From contig DJAM01000109.1 in the NCBI GenBank assembly GCA_002429595.1, forward strand, positions 1 through 5,833: a stretch of 5,833 nt of DNA. Direction: 5' to 3'. The stretch comes from Coxiellaceae bacterium UBA6002. GTDB taxonomy: Bacteria > Pseudomonadota > Gammaproteobacteria > UBA6002. The notes below the pieces were generated by a model. That model worked only from the letters and a program-made list of their open reading frames with translations. It had not been told where the DNA came from and did no database searches. This document shows, piece after piece, positions 1-5,828 of this stretch (position 1 is the stretch's first letter; each line of letters starts with the position of its first letter). The translations under genes and the position numbers were made by a program.

Positions 1-4
1 GATT

Positions 5-403
5 ATGCTAAAAACAATTATACTCAGCCTCATTTTCCTAGCACCTGTTAGCTACGCGCAAGATGTTATGACCACTGACCAACAAGCGGTAACTGTCACT
101 AGAACGGCTGTGCCAGCAACTGCCACTCCTGTGGTGACACCTGTCGCACCAGTGGTAACAACACCTGCCACTCCTGTTCTAACGACTCCTGTCACTCCCG
201 TGTCACCTGATATTGCTGTGACACCAGCATTTGGAGGAGCAGTCACAACAATACCTGCAACCACAGATATTTTAAACACAACTTCTCAAACTGCTCTTTG
301 TCCGCCATTGAGTTTTTATTATATTCCTCAAGGCTATCGAATTGCGGGAATGAGTCCTACTTGCCAAGTTGTGGTTGTTCCAATGGAGGAGCCGACTAGT
401 TAG
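5..403 (+). CDS. Small secreted Thr/Pro/Val-rich protein of unknown function
   Basis: This 132-residue protein is not one I recognise. It begins with a typical Sec signal peptide: Lys3, a hydrophobic core at about residues 4-15, and a likely signal-peptidase I site after Ser-Tyr-Ala (about residue 18), so it is probably exported to the periplasm or beyond. Residues about 36-69 form a low-complexity Thr/Pro/Val linker with repeated TPV units. A short C-terminal domain (about 95-128) follows, containing Cys99 and Cys120, which could form a disulfide after export. ATG at 5 is chosen because the signal peptide follows it directly. Only four bases precede it, so its ribosome binding site and promoter cannot be assessed. 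The stop codon lies inside the 3' end of the convergent ATPase gene. Codon use and export signal argue that it is real, and the strongly biased composition limits inference of function. Confidence 0.7.
   Translation: MLKTIILSLIFLAPVSYAQDVMTTDQQAVTVTRTAVPATATPVVTPVAPVVTTPATPVLTTPVTPVSPDIAVTPAFGGAVTTIPATTDILNTTSQTALCPPLSFYYIPQGYRIAGMSPTCQVVVVPMEEPTS
110..211 (+). repeat. Degenerate repeats encoding a Thr/Pro/Val linker
   Basis: Irregular short repeats built on ACTCCTGT/ACACCTGT-like units encode residues about 36-69 of the small secreted protein, which read as recurring TPV, TTPV and ATPV units. The units vary in spacing and third-base use, so this is a diverged low-complexity linker rather than a recent exact tandem expansion. 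Such Pro/Thr-rich stretches usually act as extended spacers in exported proteins. Confidence 0.55.
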
Positions 404-2951
404 CGCTAGGGTTCTTAGGTTGTTTGTAAAAGAAAAATTTAATGACTTCAAACCAGGCAACTGAGCAGATTCCAGTGATAACGCATAACAACAGACTTTT
501 GAACTCTAAAAATTCAAAATGAAATAAATTTTGTAAGAACGGCAAATACAGTGCCAAACTGATGACGATGAGTGCTGCTGCTATGATCCCCCGCATCGCT
601 TTATTAGGCATTTTAATATTGGCTAACAAAGATTGTGCCCAGGAACGATCCATCAGAATTAAGCTTAAATTTGCAAAGACTAAAGTCGTAAATGCTAAAG
701 CTCTAGCTTTATCTCCTGACTGATAAAATGTTAATCCCAACCAATATATTCCAAGCGTGAATACTAAAATACTAACTCCTTGAAAAACACTGAATGTTAC
801 CAATCGTTTACTAAAAATAGATTTATATAATTTACGAGGTGGTCGATTCATAATATTTTTTGTGGCAGGTTCTGCTTCAAAAGCGATCGAACAAACTGGG
901 TCAATAATGAGTTGTAGAAACGCAATATGAATAGGGTAGAAGAGTAGTGGCCAACCTAAGATTAATGGAATTAACGTTAAACCTGCTATTGGTATATGAA
1001 TAGCGAAAATGTAGCTCATCGCTTTTTTGATGTTATCAAAAATTCTTCGTCCAAGTTTTATTGCGGTTAAAATGGACGAGAGATCGTCATTTAATAATAC
1101 AATTGAAGACGCTTCTCGCGCCACGTCAGTTCCACGTTGGCCCATAGCAATACCGATATGGGCAGTTTTTAAGGCTGGTGCATCGTTCACGCCATCACCA
1201 GTCATAGCAACTATCTCACCATTTGATTTGAAAATCTCAATAATTTTTAATTTTTGTGCCGGTAAAATACGAGCGAAAACATTACTGTTGTTTAATGCGG
1301 ACTTTAAAGAGTCATTACTTTGTTCGATTAAATTCTGGCCCGTAATAATTTGGTCATCATCTTGGATGCCTAACTGTTTTGCAATGGCTAATGCAGTCGT
1401 CGGATAATCTCCTGTAATCATTACGACTCGAATGCCAGCGTCATGACAAGCTTCAATAGCCCGCTTCGCAGAAGAACGTATCGGATCACTGAGTCCAATT
1501 AGACCTAGAAAAGTATAATTGAAGCCCATAGGAGTCGGAGGCCATTCTTGATCTGCAGTGATTGCTTTAGCAACTCCAAGCACTCTGAGTCCTTTTTCGG
1601 CCATGTGGCTAGCGGTTTGGGTTAATTCTTTCCTTTTGACTTCATCTAATTGACAGAGTCGATAAATGACTTCCGGCGCACCTTTGACTGCGACCTCATA
1701 ACGATCAGGTTCTGCTAACTGCCAAATGTGCGTCATGACTAAAAATTCTGAGGTCAGCTCATATTCATGCGCTAATTGTCGTTTCGAATTTAGGATTGAC
1801 GATGATTTTAAGTGATGTTCACTTAATGTGTGGATGGCTTTTTCCATGGGATCGAAAGGTTTAATCTCGCTTGCTAGTACCGCATATTCGATAAGCTCGT
1901 TATATTTTGGTGGCAGCAATTCTTTATTGTCTTCGTCAATGGTAATGCCATCGCCTGCTACGACCAGTTCGGTTACCTGCATCTCATTTAAAGTGAGCGT
2001 ACCAGTTTTATCGACACATAAAACAGTAGTGGCACCTAGTGCTTCAATAGCAGGAATTTGTCGAGTAAGGACATATTGTTTAGAAATTCTCCAAGCCCCT
2101 AATGCAAAAAATACAGTTAAAATAACTGGAAACTCTTCTGGGAGCATCGCCATCGCAAAAGTAATGCCGGCAAGAATTCCTCCAAGCCACGAGCCACGGG
2201 TATAACCATAAATTAAAACAATGAAAATTGATAAGGTCAGCCCAACTACCACTAAATTTCTAACCAAGCGGTTGGTGCTAATTTGCAGAGGTGTTTTCTG
2301 CGGCTTAATTTCTTGAATAGTTTTGCCTATTTTTCCGAGTTCCGTATTACTGCTAGTCGCAATGACTCTGGCAACGCCTTGCCCTTGGGTGACCATCGTG
2401 CCTGCATAGACATAGGGTGAATCATCTCCTCCTGGAAAGTGTGGTTTGCTGTTGCCATTTGCTTTCTTCTTGCTAACCGGTATCGGTTCTCCTGTTAATA
2501 AAGACTCATTGATCCTCAAATCATAAGCATCAAGCAGTACGGCATCAGCTGCAATTCGATCACCTTCTTCCAGCACTAAGATGTCATCGACAACGACCTC
2601 TCTGCCTGAAATCCGTCGATATTTTCCGTCGCGAATCACCAAGGCTCGAGGGCTGGTTAAATCTCGTAATGTTTCTAGGACTCGTTCGGTTTTACGTTGT
2701 TGGAAAATCAAAATGATGATGATGACAAAGACGAAGATGAGGAGGACCACCGCTTCTTTGTGATCTCCTAAGAAAAAATAGACAATGTCAGCCACTAAGA
2801 GCAGCAGGATCATCGGCTCTCGTATCACTTCTAGCGCAAGGGAAAATAAAGTCGATCTTTTCTTCTTTGAGGCGAGTTCGTTAGGACCATATTTATGGAG
2901 GTTGCTTGCTGCTTCACCTTCTGATAATCCTTGGTAAGTCGTTTTCTCCAT
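396..2951 (-). CDS. Cation-translocating P-type ATPase (type II-like, substrate unknown)
   Basis: A full-length P-type ATPase of about 851 residues; numbering here counts from the upstream TTG, giving 855. It is an inner-membrane pump that couples ATP hydrolysis to cation transport through an aspartyl-phosphate. Visible in order: an N-terminal cation-ATPase domain (about 7-45), membrane helices near 50-88, an actuator domain with TGEP at 157-160, M3/M4 with PEEFP at 275-279, the phosphorylation motif DKTGTLT with Asp318, the nucleotide-binding KGAPE at 427-431, TGD at 517-519, the hinge TGDGVNDAP at 588-596, then M5-M10 with a C-terminal cytosolic tail. M5 reads HIPIAG and M6 LIIDP, unlike SERCA-type calcium pumps, so the ion is unassigned. 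ATG at 2951 is preferred over the in-frame TTG at 2963, because a GGA lies 7 nt upstream of it and a TATAAT box at 2980-2985 would leave the TTG almost no leader. The 3' end overlaps the convergent secreted-protein gene. Confidence 0.93.
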   Translation of the reverse strand: MEKTTYQGLSEGEAASNLHKYGPNELASKKKRSTLFSLALEVIREPMILLLLVADIVYFFLGDHKEAVVLLIFVFVIIIILIFQQRKTERVLETLRDLTSPRALVIRDGKYRRISGREVVVDDILVLEEGDRIAADAVLLDAYDLRINESLLTGEPIPVSKKKANGNSKPHFPGGDDSPYVYAGTMVTQGQGVARVIATSSNTELGKIGKTIQEIKPQKTPLQISTNRLVRNLVVVGLTLSIFIVLIYGYTRGSWLGGILAGITFAMAMLPEEFPVILTVFFALGAWRISKQYVLTRQIPAIEALGATTVLCVDKTGTLTLNEMQVTELVVAGDGITIDEDNKELLPPKYNELIEYAVLASEIKPFDPMEKAIHTLSEHHLKSSSILNSKRQLAHEYELTSEFLVMTHIWQLAEPDRYEVAVKGAPEVIYRLCQLDEVKRKELTQTASHMAEKGLRVLGVAKAITADQEWPPTPMGFNYTFLGLIGLSDPIRSSAKRAIEACHDAGIRVVMITGDYPTTALAIAKQLGIQDDDQIITGQNLIEQSNDSLKSALNNSNVFARILPAQKLKIIEIFKSNGEIVAMTGDGVNDAPALKTAHIGIAMGQRGTDVAREASSIVLLNDDLSSILTAIKLGRRIFDNIKKAMSYIFAIHIPIAGLTLIPLILGWPLLFYPIHIAFLQLIIDPVCSIAFEAEPATKNIMNRPPRKLYKSIFSKRLVTFSVFQGVSILVFTLGIYWLGLTFYQSGDKARALAFTTLVFANLSLILMDRSWAQSLLANIKMPNKAMRGIIAAALIVISLALYLPFLQNLFHFEFLEFKSLLLCVITGICSVAWFEVIKFFFYKQPKNPSAN

Positions 2952-2973
2952 CTTGCCATCCAACTTTTTGGTA

Positions 2974-2990
2974 ATAAGTATTATACTTAT
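2974..2990. promoter_or_regulatory. 17-bp perfect palindrome, candidate operator between divergent genes
   Basis: The sequence ATAAGTATTATACTTAT is two 8-bp arms that are perfect reverse complements around one central T. It sits between the divergent ATPase and iron-permease-like genes and completely covers the TATAAT on the ATPase strand. It also overlaps an AT-rich TATAAA (2988-2993) that could serve as a -10 for the permease strand. A dimeric regulator bound here could control both genes. It has no GC-rich stem or following T-run, so it is not a terminator. It is not a convincing Fur-box match. Confidence 0.45.
2980..2985 (-). promoter_or_regulatory. Candidate -10 box for the ATPase gene
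   Basis: Read on the minus strand this is an exact TATAAT. It lies about 28 nt upstream of the preferred ATPase ATG at 2951, predicting transcription from around 2973. No good -35 hexamer is visible at 16-18 nt spacing (the region reads about CACCCT) and there is no TG extension. The promoter would therefore be weak or need an activator. In an AT-rich intergenic region, chance occurrence is possible. Confidence 0.4.
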
Positions 2991-3019
2991 AAAATTACGG
3001 TGAGGGTGAAAGATTTAAA

Positions 3020-3379
3020 ATGGATTTTTTCAATAAGTTCAGCAAAAAAGCCAGCGATATTGTTGGCTCTTCATGGGCTTTCTTCGTGGCACTACTTTTA
3101 ATTTTATTATGGCTCGTAAGTGGTCCAATTTTTAAGTTTTCCGACACGTGGCAGTTGATCATTAATACTGGCACTACTATTGTAACCTTTTTAATTGTAT
3201 TTTTGATACAACACACCCAAAACCGAGATACTGAAACTATTCAAATAAAATTGGATGAACTACTACTCGTAATAGAAAAAGCTAAAAACGAAAGAATAGC
3301 AATTGACGAATTATCCGATGACGAGCTCAAAGCCCTCGAGCAGCGGTATAAGGAACTAGCTAAGAAGCGTAGGCCATAA
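3020..3379 (+). CDS. Low-affinity iron permease family protein
   Basis: A 119-residue inner-membrane protein closely resembling the bacterial low-affinity iron permease family (PF04120, named after yeast Fet4), whose bacterial members have about this length. An amphipathic N-terminus (1-18) precedes helix 1 (about 19-37, ending WLVSGPIF). Then comes the FSDTWQLIINTGTTIVTFL segment, which is highly characteristic of the family, and helix 2 (about 44-64) leading into IQHTQNRDT (63-71). The tail (about 72-116) is a charged, probably helical or coiled-coil cytosolic segment beginning IQIKLDELL. The family name implies iron uptake, but for two-helix bacterial members transport has, to my knowledge, not been firmly shown. 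ATG at 3020 fits the family N-terminus. Upstream purines (GAGGGTGAAAG, about 3003-3013) are a weak, slightly distant ribosome site. It is divergent from the ATPase gene, and its TAA abuts the truncated kinase frame. Confidence 0.9.
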   Translation: MDFFNKFSKKASDIVGSSWAFFVALLLILLWLVSGPIFKFSDTWQLIINTGTTIVTFLIVFLIQHTQNRDTETIQIKLDELLLVIEKAKNERIAIDELSDDELKALEQRYKELAKKRRP

Positions 3380-3442
3380 GCTATAACCCCTAGTCCCTCT
3401 TATCAAAACAAGTATCGAGGGCATGGCATAGGCTTATTTATT
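3380..3442 (+). pseudogene. In-frame 5' stub of the truncated histidine kinase
   Basis: These 21 codons follow directly after the permease TAA and stay in the same frame as the REC-HPt gene downstream. From about 3389 they read SPSYQNKYRGHGIGLFIV, which is the G2 box (GxGIGL) of a GHKL/HATPase_c domain with its usual preceding residues. This is kinase coding sequence, not a spacer, yet it has no start codon and the rest of the ATPase domain, the H-box and any sensor domains are absent upstream. The homology therefore begins abruptly at about 3385-3395, marking the likely break point. Confidence 0.75.
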
Positions 3443-4468
3443 GTGCAAAAATATGTTTCAATTTTGGGTGGCACTATAGCAGTACAAAGTAAGTTAAATA
3501 AAGGCACAACCTTTGAAGTGATTTTACCATTTAAAATCGGCAGCGCTGCGCAAGCATTAGAAAGTCAAGAAGAGCTGCGAGGCTATGCTAGCTTAATGGC
3601 AAATAACCATAAGTTACCTAAAAATCATGCTCCACCAGTGATTAAAAAATTACCAAATGATGAAGGCGATGTTTCATCACGTAAAGTATTAGTAATTGAA
3701 GACGATCGTGTGGCGCGAAGAGTTGTAAGGATTGTTCTGCAGCGAGCTAATTTTACCATTATTGATGTCGAAACTGCTGAACACGGTATTTGGGAAGTGA
3801 TGAATAATAATTATAAACTAATCATTACCGATTTAGGGCTGCCGGGAATAGATGGCCAACAATTTACTCAGATGATACGTGCCTTTGAAAAAGTCACTGG
3901 TCGTGAGAGATTACCTATTATTGGTTTAAGCGCCCACGGCGCAAACTTACAAAATTCAGCACAAGCAGCGGGTATGGATTTGTTATTATCGAAGCCGCTT
4001 ACCGATGAAAAAGTGCAAGCCGTTGATGTTCGTTTTTTTTCGCCCGTCATTCAGCAGGTACTAAAAAAGGAAAAAGAATCGCCAGAAACGGAAACTTCAG
4101 CGTTGAGCTACCAATTGCCAGAAACAGAGCAAGAGCTCTTCGCACTAGAACAATATCCGTTATTAGATGAACAAGAAGGGGTGAATGCAGTTGGTACTAT
4201 TGAAATGTTGCAAGAGCTTTTGACCATGCTTATCGATCAAACCTTTCCAACCGAATTACCGCTATTAGAGAAGGCTTACGCTGAGAGTGACTGGACTGCC
4301 GTACAAGCACTTGCACATAAGTTGAAAGGTGGCGCTTTATATATTGGCACAATAAAACTGCGTTATGCCTGCCAGTATATGGAGCGCTACCGTTTAGCTG
4401 GTCATACCAAATTATTGGAACCTTTGTACCAACAACTTTTAAAAGAAGTTAAGATGGCACCGAACTAA
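3443..4468 (+). CDS. 5'-truncated hybrid histidine kinase: end of HATPase_c, receiver and HPt domains
   Basis: The longest startable frame here begins at a GTG at 3443 and gives 341 residues, but that GTG lies inside the kinase ATPase domain and has no ribosome binding site, so it is probably not a natural start. Residues 1-30 are the last strand and helix of the ATPase domain (GGTIAVQSKLNKGTTFEVILPF region). A linker follows. Residues about 80-195 are a complete receiver domain with acidic pocket E86/D87/D88, phosphoacceptor D130 (in LIITDLGLPG), S163 and K184 (LSKP). Residues about 245-335 form an HPt domain with H292 in AHKLKGG. Missing are the sensor region, the dimerisation H-box and the N and G1 boxes, so it cannot autophosphorylate. 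An in-frame ATG at 3596 could yield a REC-HPt protein of 290 residues. It is either a decaying pseudogene or a phosphorelay intermediate; I favour remnant. The PPC gene follows after 32 nt. Confidence 0.8.
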   Translation: MQKYVSILGGTIAVQSKLNKGTTFEVILPFKIGSAAQALESQEELRGYASLMANNHKLPKNHAPPVIKKLPNDEGDVSSRKVLVIEDDRVARRVVRIVLQRANFTIIDVETAEHGIWEVMNNNYKLIITDLGLPGIDGQQFTQMIRAFEKVTGRERLPIIGLSAHGANLQNSAQAAGMDLLLSKPLTDEKVQAVDVRFFSPVIQQVLKKEKESPETETSALSYQLPETEQELFALEQYPLLDEQEGVNAVGTIEMLQELLTMLIDQTFPTELPLLEKAYAESDWTAVQALAHKLKGGALYIGTIKLRYACQYMERYRLAGHTKLLEPLYQQLLKEVKMAPN

Positions 4469-4500
4469 CAATAAACATTTTAACTTTACGAAGAGATACT

Positions 4501-4962
4501 ATGGAAAATTCACCCACTACAACGATTGATTCAAAATCGTTTGATAAACTAACTAATCCAGAATCACCATTTTTATTAGTCGTTCACAGAGGAGAAAATT
4601 TACATTCCGTAATCTGTGAATGTGCAAAGAAACTTCAACTCAAAAGTGCTTCGCTGAGCGGCTTGGGTGCATTAGAAAATCCAGTTGTTGCTTATTATAA
4701 TTTAGAAACTAAAGAGTATGAGAATAAAACATTTACTGGGATCTACGAGCTGATTTCAATGGATGGCAACGTTGGCCATGATGAGAAAGATTATATCGCT
4801 CACATTCATGTTGCACTAGGTGATAGAAGCCATAACGTAGTGGGAGGTCATCTCGTTGATGGCATAGTGGGGGTTACTGCTGAAGTAACTGTTATGCCGT
4901 TTAAAGGTTCATTTACTCGCAGAATGAATTGTGATCTTGGGTTGAAGTTAATTTCGATTTGA
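4501..4962 (+). CDS. PPC/DUF296 domain protein, putative DNA-binding protein
   Basis: A 153-residue protein consisting almost wholly of one PPC domain (plant and prokaryote conserved, DUF296, PF03479). Evidence: the opening FLLVVHRGENL (24-34), SGLGAL (53-58), the YELISMDGNV strand (82-91), and the core signature HIHVALGD followed by GGHL (101-118) and the closing strand VTAEVTVMPF (125-134). Bacterial single-domain members form trimers. The plant relatives carry AT-hook DNA-binding motifs, which are absent here, so database labels such as DNA-binding protein are weak. H101, H103 and H117 are placed so that they could bind a metal, which is inference. The start ATG is preceded by AAGAGA at 4491-4496, a reasonable ribosome site. 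It lies 32 nt after the kinase remnant on the same strand and could be co-transcribed with it. No terminator separates it from the convergent gene downstream. Confidence 0.9.
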   Translation: MENSPTTTIDSKSFDKLTNPESPFLLVVHRGENLHSVICECAKKLQLKSASLSGLGALENPVVAYYNLETKEYENKTFTGIYELISMDGNVGHDEKDYIAHIHVALGDRSHNVVGGHLVDGIVGVTAEVTVMPFKGSFTRRMNCDLGLKLISI

Positions 4963-5007
4963 ACCGGGCAATTTAAATTTTCATCAATTTGTTGTTTTCT
5001 GCTAGAG

Positions 5008-5730
5008 TCATGGTTGCAGGTCTGGACAATCAGCTAGATATTGCAAGACTTCATCCCATTGTGCATCTTCAGCACTGCTTGCAACACCCTGTGGTGAATA
5101 TTCTGATTCTTGTTGTGAGTCATCTCCTGACTTTGGGGATTTAGCAAAGAAAGTGGGCGAATGGTTTTCGGTTGAACCAAGCTCTCCCGAAAGCTGCAAA
5201 TGATTTCGTTTTTTGCTCCCTGAGCTAGCGTTTTTTTTGGCGGGCTCAGCTTCTGCGGTTGGTGTTTCAAGTTCCCATTCGGTAGGATGATCACCTTTAG
5301 GTGTGAGGTCAAATGCAATAGCCGCTGAAAGACGAGTTAATATTGACTTTAATGATTGGTCGGGTCCAAAAAGGCTCTTATTACCTAGTAAATGGTAGAA
5401 TAAGGATTGCTGATCATCGTGATTGTAAGCGTGTATTTTCTCAGCTGGAATATTGAAGAGCAAACTAAAATCATTTTTGGAAATTATTATTAACGGTCGC
5501 TCTTCTTCTAGTGATATATAGCGCTCTACAATAGGACGAACTCCTAACCTTCTTGAAAGGCAACAAATCTTATCAAACACCATGCTAGAAGAGTGTTGGT
5601 CACAAAACGGAAGAAAAATTAATTTCGTTAAATCAAAACCAATAAAAACTCGATCAATCGTCTTTGGATGAATATCCAAATCTTTCATAGTGAGTCTCGG
5701 GTCAGTTTGGTGTTCATGTGGCGCTAGCAT
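5008..5730 (-). CDS. Hypothetical protein with compact N-terminal half and hydrophilic C-terminal tail
   Basis: A 240-residue protein that I do not recognise. Residues about 18-145 look folded, with alternating hydrophobic strands and helices (for example VFIGFDLTKLIFLPF at 28-42, PLIIISKNDFSLLF at 79-92, SLFYHLLG at 109-116 and LTRLSAAIAFDL at 131-142). Residues about 146-228 are rich in Ser, Glu, Lys, Gln and Pro and are probably disordered. The last 20 residues are acidic and may form a short helix (QWDEVLQYLADC). There is no signal peptide or membrane helix, so it is cytosolic or exported by a non-Sec route. The start is well supported: AAGAGGA at 5738-5744 sits 7 nt before the ATG. An A8 run in the mRNA (plus-strand T8, 5231-5238) lies at the start of the tail. 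It converges with the PPC gene, leaving 45 nt between stops. An acidic disordered tail is compatible with a secreted effector, but that is speculation. Confidence 0.75.
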   Translation of the reverse strand: MLAPHEHQTDPRLTMKDLDIHPKTIDRVFIGFDLTKLIFLPFCDQHSSSMVFDKICCLSRRLGVRPIVERYISLEEERPLIIISKNDFSLLFNIPAEKIHAYNHDDQQSLFYHLLGNKSLFGPDQSLKSILTRLSAAIAFDLTPKGDHPTEWELETPTAEAEPAKKNASSGSKKRNHLQLSGELGSTENHSPTFFAKSPKSGDDSQQESEYSPQGVASSAEDAQWDEVLQYLADCPDLQP

Positions 5731-5737
5731 TTGGTGT

Positions 5738-5744
5738 TCCTCTT
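5738..5744 (-). promoter_or_regulatory. Shine-Dalgarno site for the 240-residue hypothetical protein
   Basis: On the minus strand this reads AAGAGGA and lies 7 nt from the ATG at 5728-5730. It is the best ribosome binding site in the window. It fixes the start at 5730 rather than at the later in-frame ATG of residue 15. Confidence 0.7.
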
Positions 5745-5776
5745 AAAACAATAGCAGAATAATAAATGAGCTAGCT

Positions 5777-5789
5777 TAAGATTATCTTA
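5777..5789. promoter_or_regulatory. 13-bp palindrome upstream of the hypothetical gene
   Basis: TAAGATTATCTTA is a perfect inverted repeat with 6-bp arms around a central T, about 47 nt upstream of the hypothetical gene's ATG. On the minus strand it contains GATAAT, a five-of-six match to a -10 box, but no matching -35 is visible. It resembles the TAAG...CTTA palindrome in the ATPase/permease intergenic region, with a core two bases shorter. It could be an operator or a chance feature of AT-rich sequence. Confidence 0.3.
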
Positions 5790-5790
5790 T

Positions 5791-5828
5791 GGCTTGTCCG
5801 CGGGACGTCGGCTTATGTGCGAGACGTT
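5791..5828. repeat. Imperfect 19-bp tandem repeat at the window edge
   Basis: Two adjoining 19-bp units, 5791-5809 (GGCTTGTCCGCGGGACGTC) and 5810-5828 (GGCTTATGTGCGAGACGTT), match at 14 of 19 positions. They share GGCTT, the T two bases later, GCG, and GACGT. The first unit also holds a small GTCC-GCG-GGAC hairpin. The block is much richer in G+C than the sequence beside it, and only five bases remain after it, so a larger element may continue past the edge. No open reading frame with coding character covers it. Confidence 0.5.

Noticed and set aside
52..279. A 75-residue minus-strand open frame antisense to the secreted protein gene
   Set aside because: It mirrors the ACC/CCT-rich repeats of the real gene, giving a Val/Thr/Gly-rich low-complexity product, and has no supporting signals.
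1027..2763. Three plus-strand open frames (1027-1407, 1828-2205, 2581-2763) opposite the ATPase
   Set aside because: All lie inside the ATPase gene, which has every expected motif. Their products show no domain-like pattern or ribosome site.
2974..2990. Fur box or intrinsic terminator at the divergent palindrome
   Set aside because: It lacks the GATAAT-type hexamer repeats of a Fur box, and has neither a GC-rich stem nor a T-run after it. It is retained only as an operator of unknown regulator.
2995..3216. A 73-residue minus-strand frame antisense to the iron-permease-like gene
   Set aside because: It overlaps a strongly recognisable family member and has no family resemblance of its own.
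4033..4040. T8 run in the kinase remnant as a frameshift that had corrupted the gene
   Set aside because: The frame reads sensibly as receiver domain before and HPt domain after the run, so no shift is needed. It remains only a possible slip site.
4963..5007. Bidirectional terminator between the PPC gene and the convergent hypothetical gene
   Set aside because: The only inverted repeat seen is the AT-only AATTTAAATT (4970-4979), too weak for an intrinsic terminator stem.
5034..5318. A separate 94-residue minus-strand gene overlapping the hypothetical protein
   Set aside because: It is a shifted frame within the better-supported 240-residue gene and has no ribosome site. It is mentioned only as the frame reached after slippage at the A8 run.
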